Assembly (NCBI GenBank): GCA_902520835.1
Contig: CABYPD010000003.1
Span: forward strand, 1-64,000
DNA length: 64,000 nucleotides
Origin: an uncultured Bacteroidota bacterium
Lineage (GTDB): Bacteria > Bacteroidota > Bacteroidia > Flavobacteriales > Flavobacteriaceae
Reading direction: 5' to 3'
Shown here one piece after another: positions 35,721-44,968 of the stretch (within the stretch, counting starts at the first letter, position 1; each line of letters starts with the position of its first letter). The notes beneath the pieces are model-generated. The model was not told where the DNA came from and ran no database searches. It was given only the letters and a program-made list of their open reading frames with translations. A program made the position numbers and the translations under genes.

Positions 35721-37640
35721 TTACTTTTTTATTTTAATTTCTTGAAAAGGTCTTTCACCAAAAATTCGAACTAAATCTTCTTTAAATATTACTTCTTTTT
35801 CTAGTAAATAATTAGCTAATTCAGTTAACTTTTGTTTATGCTTTTTTAAAAGAGAAATAGCTCTTTTAAATTGGGTTTCAACAATATTAGAAATTTCTTT
35901 ATCTATAACTTGTGCAGTTGTGTCACTGTACGGTTTGGTAAAACTATAATCATTATCTCCAGTGGAATCATAATAAGTTAAATTACCAATCTTATCATTC
36001 AAACCATAAACAGTTACCATTGACCTGGCTTGTTTTGTAACCTTTTCTAAATCACTTAACGCTCCAGTCGATATTTTGTCAAAAATAACCTTTTCAGCTG
36101 CTCTTCCACCGAGAGCTGCACACATTTCATCTAAAATTTGATCAGTACTAACAATTTGTCTCTCCTCAGGTAAATACCAAGCAGCTCCTAAAGATCTTCC
36201 TCTTGGAACTATTGTAACTTTGACTAATGGGGCTGCATGTTCGAGCATCCAACTGACCGTAGCATGTCCTGCTTCATGAAAGGCAATTGTTTCTTTCTCC
36301 TTGGCACTTATAATTTTATTTTTCTTTTCCAATCCTCCCACAATTCTATCGACTGCGTCTAAAAAATCTTGTTTGCCTACAGATTTTTTGGATTTTCTTG
36401 CAGCGATTAATGCTGCTTCATTGCAAACATTTGCAATGTCAGCTCCAGAAAACCCAGGTGTTTGTTTTGATAAAAATTCTACATCTAAATCTTTTGATTT
36501 TTTTAGTGGTTTTAAATGAACTTCAAAGATTTCTTTTCTTTCCTTAACATCAGGAAGATCGACATATATTTGTCTATCAAATCTACCGGCTCTCATTAAT
36601 GCTTTGTCTAGTACATCTGCTCGGTTAGTGGCAGCCATAACAATTACATTTGTATTCGTACCAAAACCATCCATTTCAGTTAATAACTGATTTAATGTAT
36701 TTTCTCTTTCGTCGTTGGATCCAGTTATATTACTTTTACCCCTGGCTCTACCAATAGCATCAATTTCATCTATAAAAATAATTGCTGGTGATTTGTCTTT
36801 CGCTTGCTTGAAAAGGTCTCTCACCCTGGAGGCTCCTACACCAACAAACATTTCAACAAAATCTGATCCAGACAAAGAAAAAAATGGAACTTTAGCCTCA
36901 CCTGCGACTGCTTTAGCAAGTAAAGTTTTTCCAGTCCCTGGTAAACCAACTAGTAAAGCTCCTTTCGGAATTTTACCTCCTAATTTTGTGTATTTTGTAG
37001 GGTTTTTTAAAAAATCAACAATTTCCTTAACTTCTTCTTTTGCACCTTCTAAACCCGCAACATCTTTAAAAGTAGTCTTGATATCACTTTTTTCATCAAA
37101 TAATTTAGCCTTTGATTTACCTATGCTAAAAATTTGAGAACCACCACCTGCACCTCCGCCTGACATTCTTCTCATAAAAAATATCCATAATCCAATTAAT
37201 ATGATTAATGGGAGAAATCCAATCAATACATCGAGCCATTTACTTTCAACAGTTTTAAATTCGTAATTAAATAAAATACCCTTGGATTCGGCATCTTCAA
37301 GCCTTCTTTGAAATAACTCTAAATCACCTACTTCGAAACTGTAATGTGGACCATAAGTATTTCTTTGTCCTAGGATATTACTTTTAGAAACATCTTTGTG
37401 TACTTCATTTAGTAAAGCATTATCTGTCAGTGTTACTTCAGCAAGAGTCTTGTTGATTATTGTAATTTTTGAAACTTCACTTGCATTAAGGTATTTTTCA
37501 AAAGTTGAAATATTAATTTTTTTGGTTCCACCAAAATTATCACTGTTACCAAGGTATGTGAAAATTATAAAAATTGATATAATTAGTCCATACATCCAAT
37601 AAGATGAATTTTTTGGTTGTTTTATATTTTTTTTATTCAT
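35721..37640 (-). CDS. ftsH: ATP-dependent zinc metalloprotease FtsH
   Basis: The 639-residue inner-membrane AAA+ protease degrades misassembled membrane proteins and some regulators. Two N-terminal membrane helices flank a periplasmic loop (about 13-30 and 140-160). Walker A is GLPGTGKT at about 237 (the usual form is GPPGTGKT), followed by Walker [10 protein letters not shown] and the [25 protein letters not shown]. The zinc site HEAGH lies at about 457. It starts 7 bp inside the end of rsfS, a conserved flavobacterial order. Confidence 0.96.
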   Translation of the reverse strand: MNKKNIKQPKNSSYWMYGLIISIFIIFTYLGNSDNFGGTKKINISTFEKYLNASEVSKITIINKTLAEVTLTDNALLNEVHKDVSKSNILGQRNTYGPHYSFEVGDLELFQRRLEDAESKGILFNYEFKTVESKWLDVLIGFLPLIILIGLWIFFMRRMSGGGAGGGSQIFSIGKSKAKLFDEKSDIKTTFKDVAGLEGAKEEVKEIVDFLKNPTKYTKLGGKIPKGALLVGLPGTGKTLLAKAVAGEAKVPFFSLSGSDFVEMFVGVGASRVRDLFKQAKDKSPAIIFIDEIDAIGRARGKSNITGSNDERENTLNQLLTEMDGFGTNTNVIVMAATNRADVLDKALMRAGRFDRQIYVDLPDVKERKEIFEVHLKPLKKSKDLDVEFLSKQTPGFSGADIANVCNEAALIAARKSKKSVGKQDFLDAVDRIVGGLEKKNKIISAKEKETIAFHEAGHATVSWMLEHAAPLVKVTIVPRGRSLGAAWYLPEERQIVSTDQILDEMCAALGGRAAEKVIFDKISTGALSDLEKVTKQARSMVTVYGLNDKIGNLTYYDSTGDNDYSFTKPYSDTTAQVIDKEISNIVETQFKRAISLLKKHKQKLTELANYLLEKEVIFKEDLVRIFGERPFQEIKIKK

Positions 37641-37995
37641 TTAAATTATCTAATCTAATTATTTTAGCATCGGCCCACAATTCTTCAAGGTTGTAAATTT
37701 CTCTAAATTCTTTTTTAAATATATGAACTACTACGTCTACATAATCTAGTAATACCCAGTTTTTATTTTCAAGACCTTCAATTTGAAAAGGTTTTTCACT
37801 AATATTTTTACTCAATGTTTTTTTTACTGAGTTTGATATAGCATTTACTTGTGTGTTTGATTTGCAATCACAAATAACAAAATATTTACAAACAACATTT
37901 TCAAGCTTAGTAAAATCTAAAACACAAATATTTTCACCTTTAACATTTTCTATACCTTTGATAATATTTGTTACAGTAATATCTGTACTTTGCAT
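37633..37995 (-). CDS. rsfS: Ribosomal silencing factor
   Basis: The 120-residue RsfS/Iojap protein binds L14 and blocks subunit joining when translation must be shut down. Motifs are VLDFTKLENVVCKYFVICDCKSNTQVNAI, GLENKNWVLLDYVDVVVHIFKKEFREIYNLEELWADA, and the C-terminal IRLD. It is the first gene of the rsfS-ftsH-LUD-cdsA-psd run and is divergent from birA with 15 bp between starts. Confidence 0.94.
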   Translation of the reverse strand: MQSTDITVTNIIKGIENVKGENICVLDFTKLENVVCKYFVICDCKSNTQVNAISNSVKKTLSKNISEKPFQIEGLENKNWVLLDYVDVVVHIFKKEFREIYNLEELWADAKIIRLDNLNE

Positions 37996-38010
37996 TAAAA
38001 TCTTATTCAG

Positions 38011-38733
38011 ATGAAATTAATCAAACTTAATGCCATCGATTCAACTAATGAATATATAAAAAAAAATAGAGATTTTTTTTCTGATAAAGAGTTGTGTGTG
38101 ATAACATTCAATCAAACTGAAGGTAAAGGCCAAAGAGGAAATAACTGGGTTAGTGAACCAGGGAGTAATTTGTGTATCTCTCTATATTTCAGTGATTTAA
38201 ATATTAATCTTAAAGATCTGTTTAACCTTAACATGTTAGTAAGTTTAAATATTATTGACATTTTAGATTCATTATCTCTTAAAAATTTAAAAATAAAGTG
38301 GCCAAACGACATTTTGGCAGAAAATAAAAAAATATCAGGAATTTTGATTGAAACATTTTCAAAAAATAATATGATTAAAGATATAATTATAGGAATAGGT
38401 GTTAATGTTAATCAAATTGATTTTAACAATTTAATAAATGCAACTTCTATGTCATTAATTATGAATAAGAAATATGATTTGAATATTTTGTATAAGTTAT
38501 TTTTAGAAAAATTTAAAGGTTTTTCTGGTGAGGTAAAAAATATAAATAGTTTTGAGACAAAATTAAATTATTTAAAAAATCTTTATGGCATAAATTCACT
38601 CAAGAAATTTGAAGTCAATAATTTAATTTTTGATGCCAAAATATCTGGCGTAAATAAAAAAGGAGAGCTTGTTCTTGATATTGATGGAATTATTAAAGAG
38701 TTTAATAATCAAGAAATAAAACTTATATATTGA
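38011..38733 (+). CDS. birA: Biotin--[acetyl-CoA-carboxylase] ligase
   Basis: The 240-residue monofunctional biotin ligase has no N-terminal DNA-binding domain. GKGQRGNNWVSEPGSNLCIS at about 38-57 is the ATP/biotin-binding loop. KWPNDILAENKKISGILIE at about 97-115 contains the catalytic lysine region, and GIGVNVNQ at about 130 completes the fold. It biotinylates carboxyl-carrier proteins. It overlaps the convergent SRPBCC gene by 11 bp. Confidence 0.93.
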   Translation: MKLIKLNAIDSTNEYIKKNRDFFSDKELCVITFNQTEGKGQRGNNWVSEPGSNLCISLYFSDLNINLKDLFNLNMLVSLNIIDILDSLSLKNLKIKWPNDILAENKKISGILIETFSKNNMIKDIIIGIGVNVNQIDFNNLINATSMSLIMNKKYDLNILYKLFLEKFKGFSGEVKNINSFETKLNYLKNLYGINSLKKFEVNNLIFDAKISGVNKKGELVLDIDGIIKEFNNQEIKLIY

Positions 38734-39127
38734 AATTTACTTGACTAATTTTTGTTGCAATTTCATCAGTAAATTTAGTTATGGGATTTTTAATCATCAT
38801 TTCCATCATTGAAGAGAATTCTCCAGTAAATTCTATTTCAATTTCCGAATTTGTTTCATCAATTTTTTTTACTAAAAAACCAAAGTGAAAAATCATTTTT
38901 GGGTTTGATGAGAGAAGTTTTATTGATTTTTCATTATCATTTGATTCAAGCTTCAATTCAATTGAAGGTAAACCTCCAATTTTAACGCAAAAAATCTCAT
39001 TATTAATAATTTTAAAATCTTTTATTTCGTCTCCTAGAATTAGTTCATAATTATTTATATCAGAAATATAGTTATAGATTTTATCGCAAGTAAAATTTAG
39101 ATTATTTGTTTTTTTACTAATTCTCAT
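38723..39127 (-). CDS. SRPBCC-fold (Bet v1-like) protein
   Basis: The 134-residue single-domain protein has the SRPBCC layout: an initial strand, FTCDKIYNYISDINNYELILGDEIKDF, then beta strands and a C-terminal helix (ITKFTDEIATKI). Similar orphans occur next to pyrE in Flavobacteriia. It has no active-site motif and may bind a hydrophobic ligand. It lies 1 bp downstream of pyrE, so is cotranscribed with it. Confidence 0.75.
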   Translation of the reverse strand: MRISKKTNNLNFTCDKIYNYISDINNYELILGDEIKDFKIINNEIFCVKIGGLPSIELKLESNDNEKSIKLLSSNPKMIFHFGFLVKKIDETNSEIEIEFTGEFSSMMEMMIKNPITKFTDEIATKISQVNFNI

Positions 39128-39128
39128 T

Positions 39129-39770
39129 TCAAATATTCCATTCTTTGGGATCTTCTTTCCACTTTTTAAGCATTTCTAAATCATCAACGTTAGCATAGTC
39201 AAGATTTACTGCCTCATTTATAAGATATTTGTATGAACTCAGAGAATAATTTCTGATTTTTTTATTATTAAAGTTATTTATAGCCTCATCAAATCCGTAT
39301 GTAAATATACTGGTAAGACCAACTAAATCTAAATTATTTTCAATTATGGAATTACATGCTTTCAGGCTGCTCATTCCCGTGCTTATAAGATCTTCAATAA
39401 CTAAAACTTTTTGTGATTCATGATAACTTCCTTCAATATCATTTTTTCTACCATGCTCTTTTTTACTTGATCTAACATAAATAAATGGTTTGTTTAATTG
39501 GTTAGCAACTAACATACCGATACCAATTGCACCTGTAGCAACACCAGCAATAACATCAATATTATCAAACTCTTTTTCAATTAATTTACATAGCTCGTTA
39601 CATATATATTTTCTTGTTTCAATATCAGATAAAATTAATCTGTTATCACAATAAATAGGTGATTTTAGACCTGAAGCCCAAATAAATGGATTTTTTGGAT
39701 TCAATTTTATTGCATTAATTTGTAATAGTCTTTTTGAAGTTTCTTTTGCTGTTTGATCACATAAAATCAC
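39129..39770 (-). CDS. pyrE: Orotate phosphoribosyltransferase
   Basis: The enzyme (213 residues from GTG 39770) makes OMP in pyrimidine synthesis. The family opening AKETSKRLLQINAIKLNPKNPF (residues 6-27), PIYCDNR, the PRPP-site VLVIEDLISTGMSS at about 121 and GVATGAIGIG define it. The reading frame stays open another 46 codons upstream to 39908, but that stretch does not resemble OPRT, overlaps the divergent Nudix gene and lacks a family match. The GTG at 39768-39770 gives a normal start, 7 bp from the Nudix ATG. Confidence 0.93.
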   Translation of the reverse strand: MILCDQTAKETSKRLLQINAIKLNPKNPFIWASGLKSPIYCDNRLILSDIETRKYICNELCKLIEKEFDNIDVIAGVATGAIGIGMLVANQLNKPFIYVRSSKKEHGRKNDIEGSYHESQKVLVIEDLISTGMSSLKACNSIIENNLDLVGLTSIFTYGFDEAINNFNNKKIRNYSLSSYKYLINEAVNLDYANVDDLEMLKKWKEDPKEWNI

Positions 39771-39777
39771 ACCACAA

Positions 39778-40374
39778 ATGTATAAAGTTTTTGCTAATCG
39801 TCTCCCAATTGTTTTAACATCTAAAGCAAAATATCTAAGTAATAAAAATACTTTTTTGCTGTCAAGCTTAGAAATTGATGAAATTTTAAAAAAATTAAGA
39901 AAACACAAAAAGATTTATCTTTTTTTTCCAAAGAAGAAAGATTTAATAAAAGAATTTAAATCAAAAATTAAAACTATTTATGCTTCTGGAGGTATAGTTA
40001 AAAATAAAAAAAGTGAAGTGTTATTCATATTTCGAAGAGGAAAATGGGATCTACCAAAGGGAAAAGCTGATAAAGGTGAAACAAAAAAACAAACTGCTTT
40101 AAGGGAAGTTAAAGAAGAAACTGGAGTTAAAGAATTAGTTTTAAATAAATTTTTTAGAACATCATTTCATCTTGTTAGAAATAACAGAAAATATTATCTA
40201 AAAGAAACTACTTGGTATTTAATGAGCTCAAATTATGAAGGAGATTTAATACCCCAAATAGATGAAGGAATTAAATCTGTAAAGTGGAAAAATCTTAAAC
40301 AAGTAAAAAAAATTAAGGAAAAAACTTTTAAAAATATTTCAATTATTTTAAATGATTATTTGAAAGAATTTTAG
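39778..40374 (+). CDS. Nudix hydrolase
   Basis: The 198-residue protein has a 65-residue N-terminal extension and a Nudix box GKADKGETKKQTALREVKEETGV (consensus Gx5Ex7REUxEExGU) at about 97-120. An RRGKWDLPKGKA segment precedes it, as in diphosphoinositol/diadenosine polyphosphate hydrolases. The substrate is unknown. It is divergent from pyrE with only 7 bp between the start codons and overlaps coaD by 32 bp tail to tail. Confidence 0.92.
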   Translation: MYKVFANRLPIVLTSKAKYLSNKNTFLLSSLEIDEILKKLRKHKKIYLFFPKKKDLIKEFKSKIKTIYASGGIVKNKKSEVLFIFRRGKWDLPKGKADKGETKKQTALREVKEETGVKELVLNKFFRTSFHLVRNNRKYYLKETTWYLMSSNYEGDLIPQIDEGIKSVKWKNLKQVKKIKEKTFKNISIILNDYLKEF

Positions 40375-40819
40375 AAATACTTTTTGGGACTAGTTTATTG
40401 TATTCACCATTATTACTGATAAGTTCTCTTACAATTGAACTGCTTATAAATGAGGATTTTGCTGACGTTAATAAAAAAATTGTTTCAATTTCTGAGAGCA
40501 TTCTGTTAGTTCTAGCAATTGCTTTTTCAAATTCAAAATCACCATTATTTCTAACTCCTCTAACAATAAAATTTGCTCCAACTTTTTTACAAAAATCAAT
40601 AGTTAATCCATCATAACTTTGAACTGAGACTTTAGGGTTATCTTTAATAATACTTTCAATCATATCAATTCTTTGATCAATATTAAACATAGTTCTTTTG
40701 TCTCTATTAATTCCAATACCAATTATTATTTCATCAAAAATTAGCGTACTCCTGTTTAAAATATCCAAATGACCCAATGTAAATGGATCAAATGTACCTG
40801 GAAATATTGCTTTTTTCAT
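40343..40819 (-). CDS. coaD: Phosphopantetheine adenylyltransferase
   Basis: The 158-residue enzyme catalyses the penultimate step of CoA synthesis. The N-terminal PGTFDPFTLGHLDILNRS carries the TxGH nucleotidyl-transferase motif, RGVRNNGDFEFE is at about 90, and SFISSSIVREL (ISSTxxR-like) at about 127. It lies 15 bp downstream of ddl on the same strand. Confidence 0.96.
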   Translation of the reverse strand: MKKAIFPGTFDPFTLGHLDILNRSTLIFDEIIIGIGINRDKRTMFNIDQRIDMIESIIKDNPKVSVQSYDGLTIDFCKKVGANFIVRGVRNNGDFEFEKAIARTNRMLSEIETIFLLTSAKSSFISSSIVRELISNNGEYNKLVPKSISKILSNNHLK

Positions 40820-40834
40820 TCAATCAAATTTAAA

Positions 40835-41809
40835 TTATTTCAAAGTATTCTGTATTGTTTCAGTAAATAATTCTGTCATATTTAAATTATTCAATCTTAC
40901 TTGTTTGGGAAAAATACTATGTTCAGTCATTCCGGGAATTGTATTTATTTCAAGAAAATAAGGTAATTGGTTCTCAACAATAAAATCAATTCTTGAGAAT
41001 CCAGATAGTTTTAGAACTTTATAAATCTTTTTTGCTTCTGTTTTTAATTTATTTTCTAAATCTAAATTAATATTTGCCGGCGTTACTTCTTTATGTTTAC
41101 CTTCATATTTAGCTTCATAATCAAAAAAATCATTCTCAGAAATTAATTCAGTAACAGCTAATACTTTTATTTCTTTACCAAAATTTGTTACCCCAATAGA
41201 AAATTCTCTTCCATCAATAAATCTTTCTATAATAATTTCATTATCAATTTTAAATATATCAACAATGAATTTCTTTAATTCATCTTCATTGTAAGCTTTG
41301 TAAACTCCAAAACTACTTCCAGAATTATTTGCTTTAACAAACATTGGAAAATTTAGTTTATTAATAATTTTATGTAAATCATAAGTTTTATCCTTTTCTA
41401 ATAAAAAAGATTTTGCAGCATTGATAGAATGAGTACTAACAAAATCAATACATTTCTTTTTATTGAATGTTAATTCAGCTGTTTTTGAATTTGGACCAGT
41501 AAATGGAATTTTTAATTCTTCAAAATACTTTTGTAGTATACCATTCTCACCTGGATCACCGTGAATAATAATGAATACTAAATCAAAACTTGTTACATTT
41601 CCACCTACGTTAACAGTAAAATTATCTTTATTAAGAATATGTTCATTATTATCCCCATCAACATAAACCCATTTTTCTTTTGATATAATTATTTTAAAAA
41701 TATTATACAGTTTATCGTCAATTGTTCTCATGACGTAAGCACCACTGTTAAGTGAAATATTATACTCTAGTGAGTATCCACCCATGACAACTGCAACATT
41801 TTTTTTCAT
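40835..41809 (-). CDS. ddl: D-alanine--D-alanine ligase
   Basis: The 324-residue ATP-grasp ligase makes D-Ala-D-Ala for peptidoglycan. VVMGGYSLEYNISLNSG at about 7-23, HGDPGENG at about 84, NSGSSFGVYKA at about 161, and the Mg-binding FLEINTIPGMTEHSIFPKQ at about 282-300 identify it. The Tyr/Ser omega-loop type is retained. It is divergent from the PASTA protein gene and heads the ddl-coaD pair. Confidence 0.95.
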   Translation of the reverse strand: MKKNVAVVMGGYSLEYNISLNSGAYVMRTIDDKLYNIFKIIISKEKWVYVDGDNNEHILNKDNFTVNVGGNVTSFDLVFIIIHGDPGENGILQKYFEELKIPFTGPNSKTAELTFNKKKCIDFVSTHSINAAKSFLLEKDKTYDLHKIINKLNFPMFVKANNSGSSFGVYKAYNEDELKKFIVDIFKIDNEIIIERFIDGREFSIGVTNFGKEIKVLAVTELISENDFFDYEAKYEGKHKEVTPANINLDLENKLKTEAKKIYKVLKLSGFSRIDFIVENQLPYFLEINTIPGMTEHSIFPKQVRLNNLNMTELFTETIQNTLK

Positions 41810-41849
41810 GAATATTAAAATTTTAGGAAATTAAAGATACTTATTTATC

Positions 41850-41857
41850 TATATTTG
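41850..41857 (+). promoter_or_regulatory. Predicted -7 box of the PASTA-rluD operon
   Basis: TATATTTG (TAnnTTTG) lies 14 bp before the ATG at 41872. Confidence 0.45.
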
Positions 41858-41871
41858 TTTTTCAGTTTTTT

Positions 41872-42417
41872 ATGAAATTCCTTTACAGTAAAATATTTAT
41901 AAAGCAGGTTTTTATTGCTGTTGTAATATTTTCTATAGTAGTATTGTTTTCTATTATTTTTTTATTTTTTTACACCAAACAAACCAGTAAAATTTCAGTA
42001 CCAAATTTGATTGGACTACAACTATCAGATGTAGAAAAAATTGTGGAAGAAAATAAGTTGAGATATGAAGTTATTGACTCATCTTTTTTTAACCCTGATT
42101 ACGATAAAAATACAGTATTGGATCAAATTCCAAAATCAAATAAAAATGTCAAAAAGAACAGAAAAATTTATTTAACAATAAATCCAACTAGTTATGGCAA
42201 TGTTATTCTTCCAAACTTAATTCAGCTTACAAAAAGAAATGCTGAGTCTACACTTTCAGCTTTAGATTTAGAATTAGGTGAGATTTCTTATGAAGATAAT
42301 ATTGGAAAAGATATGGTTCTAAAAGTTTTGTACTTAGAAAATGAAGTAAAGGAAGGAGATATAATTCCAAAAAAATCAAAAATTGATTTTGTCTTAGGTA
42401 ATGGTATAAATAAGTAG
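41872..42417 (+). CDS. PASTA-domain membrane protein
   Basis: The 181-residue protein has one N-terminal membrane helix (about 12-36) and two tandem PASTA repeats (about 43-100 and 112-178; VPNLIGLQLSDVEKIV and LPNLIQLTKRNAESTLSAL start them). PASTA domains bind peptidoglycan or muropeptides. No kinase or PBP domain is attached, so this may be a cell-wall-binding accessory factor. It forms an operon with rluD (3 bp gap) and is divergent from ddl, which fits a cell-wall theme. Confidence 0.88.
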   Translation: MKFLYSKIFIKQVFIAVVIFSIVVLFSIIFLFFYTKQTSKISVPNLIGLQLSDVEKIVEENKLRYEVIDSSFFNPDYDKNTVLDQIPKSNKNVKKNRKIYLTINPTSYGNVILPNLIQLTKRNAESTLSALDLELGEISYEDNIGKDMVLKVLYLENEVKEGDIIPKKSKIDFVLGNGINK

Positions 42418-42420
42418 TAT

Positions 42421-43431
42421 TTGCAAGAATCTGAATTAAATGACGAATTATATGAGCACTTTTCCTTTAAAGTTGATAAAGGGCAAGAACCATTGAGGAT
42501 TGATAAATTTTTAATGAACAGAATTGAAAATGCATCAAGAAATAAAATCCAAATAGCTGCAAAAAATGGATTTATTTATGCAAATGATAATCCCGTTAAA
42601 CAAAACTATAAAGTAAAACCAGGTGATGAAGTTAAAGTAATGTTTACTCACCCACCTTATGAAAATCTTCTTGAACCTGAAAAGATAGATTTTGAAATTA
42701 TTTATGAGGATAAAGATGTCTTAGTTGTTAATAAGCCACCAAATTTAGTGGTTCATCCTGGTCATGGAAACTATACTGGAACGCTTTTAAATGGTATTTT
42801 ATATCATGTGAATGAATTGCCTGAAAACAGTAGCGGAAGACCTGGTTTAGTTCATAGAATTGATAAAGATACAAGCGGGTTATTAGTTGTAGCTAAAACT
42901 GAAATTGCAATGAGAAACTTATCAGAACAATTTTTTTTAAAGCAAACTGAAAGAAAATACATAGCTCTTACATGGGGAAGTTTTACTGAAAATCATGGAA
43001 TAGTTGATAATTATTTATCAAGAGATAAAAAAAACAGAATGATAATGTCAGTCACTGATGATGAAAATTATGGTAAAAGAGCTATAACTCACTATAAAGT
43101 ATTACAGGAATTTAACTATGTGAGTCTAATAGAATGTCAATTAGAGACTGGTAGAACACATCAGATTAGAGCTCATATGAAATACTTGGGCAATCCCATA
43201 TTTAATGACGAAAGGTATGGTGGAAATAAAATAATTAAAGGAACAATATTTACTAAGTATAAACAATTTGTAGAAAATTGTTTCAAAATACTTCCAAGGC
43301 AAGCTCTTCATGCTCAATCACTAGGTTTTAATCATCCTCGAACAAATAAACAAATGAAGTTTGAAAGTCAGTTGCCTGAAGATATTAGTTTATGTTTGGA
43401 AAAGTGGAAAAATTATTCAAAAAATAATTAA
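42421..43431 (+). CDS. rluD: 23S rRNA pseudouridine synthase, RluD type
   Basis: The 336-residue protein starts at TTG, just after the PASTA gene. An N-terminal S4 domain (about 20-75, LRIDKFLMNRIENASRNKIQ) precedes the RluA-family catalytic domain, with HRIDKDTSGLLV at about 143 containing the catalytic Asp and GRTHQIRAHM at about 243. It probably modifies helix 69 of 23S rRNA; the exact target cannot be read from sequence. Confidence 0.92.
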   Translation: MQESELNDELYEHFSFKVDKGQEPLRIDKFLMNRIENASRNKIQIAAKNGFIYANDNPVKQNYKVKPGDEVKVMFTHPPYENLLEPEKIDFEIIYEDKDVLVVNKPPNLVVHPGHGNYTGTLLNGILYHVNELPENSSGRPGLVHRIDKDTSGLLVVAKTEIAMRNLSEQFFLKQTERKYIALTWGSFTENHGIVDNYLSRDKKNRMIMSVTDDENYGKRAITHYKVLQEFNYVSLIECQLETGRTHQIRAHMKYLGNPIFNDERYGGNKIIKGTIFTKYKQFVENCFKILPRQALHAQSLGFNHPRTNKQMKFESQLPEDISLCLEKWKNYSKNN

Positions 43432-43439
43432 TTTTAAAT

Positions 43440-44201
43440 ATGAAAATTTTAATATCACCGGCCAAGTCTCTTGATTTTAAAAGTGAAATTGAGACTTTTA
43501 GTTGTTCACAACCTAAATTTTTAAAACAAGCAGAAGTTATTAATAATGCGCTAAAAGAAAAATCACCCTCTGATTTAAAAAACTTACAAAATATTTCTGA
43601 AAAACTTGCGGATTTAAATTGGACAAGAAATAATGAGTTTAATTTAGAACACAACAATAATAATTCAAGACCAGCTTTATTTGCTTTTAATGGTGATGTT
43701 TATGATGGGATAGATGCAAAATCACTTACTGTAGACAAGGTTAATACACTTCAGAATCAATTAAGGATACTTTCCGGTTTGTATGGAATGCTAAAACCTT
43801 TAGACCTCATTCAACCATATCGTTTAGAAATGGGCACAAAACTTACAGTGAATGGATCAAGAAATCTTTACGATTTTTGGGCAGATTCAATTACTAAAGA
43901 ACTTATTGATGAACTGGAAAAAGATTCTATAATTCTAAACTTGGCAAGTAATGAGTATTTTAATGCTATTAACAAGAAAATTATTGACTATAATATAATA
44001 TCTCCTGTTTTTAAAGATTTTAAAAATGGTAAACTAAAAGTAATTTCTTTCTATGCAAAAAAAGCACGAGGATTAATGGTTAGATATTTAGTTGATAATA
44101 ATATCACAAAATATGAGGAAATTTTATCATTTAATTCTGCAGGCTACGCATTTAGTGATGAACATACTGAAAATGCAAATAGTCCAGTTTTTATTAGATA
44201 A
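43440..44201 (+). CDS. yaaA: Peroxide stress protein YaaA family
   Basis: The 253-residue protein starts MKILISPAKSLDF, the family hallmark. NGDVYDGIDAKS at about 78, LSGLYGMLKPLDLIQPYRLEMGTKL at about 105-129, NLASNEYF at about 160 and FYAKKARGLMVRYLV at about 200 follow. YaaA limits intracellular iron under peroxide stress in E. coli and binds DNA. It lies 8 bp after rluD on the same strand and ends 2 bp before the convergent trpA stop. Confidence 0.95.
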   Translation: MKILISPAKSLDFKSEIETFSCSQPKFLKQAEVINNALKEKSPSDLKNLQNISEKLADLNWTRNNEFNLEHNNNNSRPALFAFNGDVYDGIDAKSLTVDKVNTLQNQLRILSGLYGMLKPLDLIQPYRLEMGTKLTVNGSRNLYDFWADSITKELIDELEKDSIILNLASNEYFNAINKKIIDYNIISPVFKDFKNGKLKVISFYAKKARGLMVRYLVDNNITKYEEILSFNSAGYAFSDEHTENANSPVFIR

Positions 44202-44203
44202 TT

Positions 44204-44965
44204 TTATCTCAAACCCTCAATGAATTTTTTAGTTGCTTTTATTCCACTGCTCTTTAAACAGTTGATGTAGGCTGATCCAATAATTACTCCATCACTATTA
44301 TCACTTGCAACTCTACATGTTTCTTGATTACTAATTCCAAAGCCAACTAATAATGGAGCTTTCAAATTCATTTTATTAATTCTTTTAAAATAATTTATAG
44401 TTTCATCTCCAAATATTTTTTGTGCACCAGTAGTACTAAAACTACTTACCATATAAATAAAAGCTTCAGAAACTTCATCAATAAATCGGATTCTTTCTTC
44501 AGATGTTTGAGGTGTAATTAAGAACATATTATGTAAATTATATTTTTTAAAAATACTTTGATACTGATCATGATAAATATCAACTGGTAAATCAGGAATA
44601 ATCAATCCATCAATTTGACATTCTTTACATTTTAAACAAAACTCTTCAATTCCAAATTGGATCATGGGATTTAAATATCCCATTATTATTACAGGCAATT
44701 CAGTTATTGATCTTAGATCTTTTATTTGATCAAATAAAATATTTGTATTCATACCATTTGATAATGCTATTGTTGAGCTTTCTTGAATAGTGGGTCCATC
44801 AGCTAATGGATCACTAAATGGTAAACCAATTTCAATCATATCAACACCTGATTTGTCAAGTTCTTTGATAATAGACATTGTGTCCTGTAGTTTTGGGAAA
44901 CCTGCAGTAAAGTAAATTGATAAAATATTTTTTTTGTTTATAAATGTCTCATTAATTCTATTCAT
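44204..44965 (-). CDS. trpA: Tryptophan synthase alpha chain
   Basis: The 253-residue TIM barrel cleaves indole-3-glycerol phosphate. EIGLPFSDPLADGPTIQ at about 47 (catalytic Glu near 48) and the phosphate-binding LVGFGIS and GVIIGSA loops in the C-terminal half are typical. It is the last gene of the trp operon, 3 bp after trpB, whose product it binds. Confidence 0.96.
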   Translation of the reverse strand: MNRINETFINKKNILSIYFTAGFPKLQDTMSIIKELDKSGVDMIEIGLPFSDPLADGPTIQESSTIALSNGMNTNILFDQIKDLRSITELPVIIMGYLNPMIQFGIEEFCLKCKECQIDGLIIPDLPVDIYHDQYQSIFKKYNLHNMFLITPQTSEERIRFIDEVSEAFIYMVSSFSTTGAQKIFGDETINYFKRINKMNLKAPLLVGFGISNQETCRVASDNSDGVIIGSAYINCLKSSGIKATKKFIEGLR

Positions 44966-44968
44966 AAA

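Noticed and set aside
39771..39908. 46-codon N-terminal extension of pyrE
   Set aside because: It does not resemble OPRT, overlaps the Nudix gene, and a GTG at 39770 gives a standard family start.
44196..44209. Short palindrome AGATAATTTTATCT between the yaaA and trpA stops as a bidirectional terminator
   Set aside because: The stem is only 6 AT-rich base pairs with no T tract; chance is likely in such AT-rich DNA.
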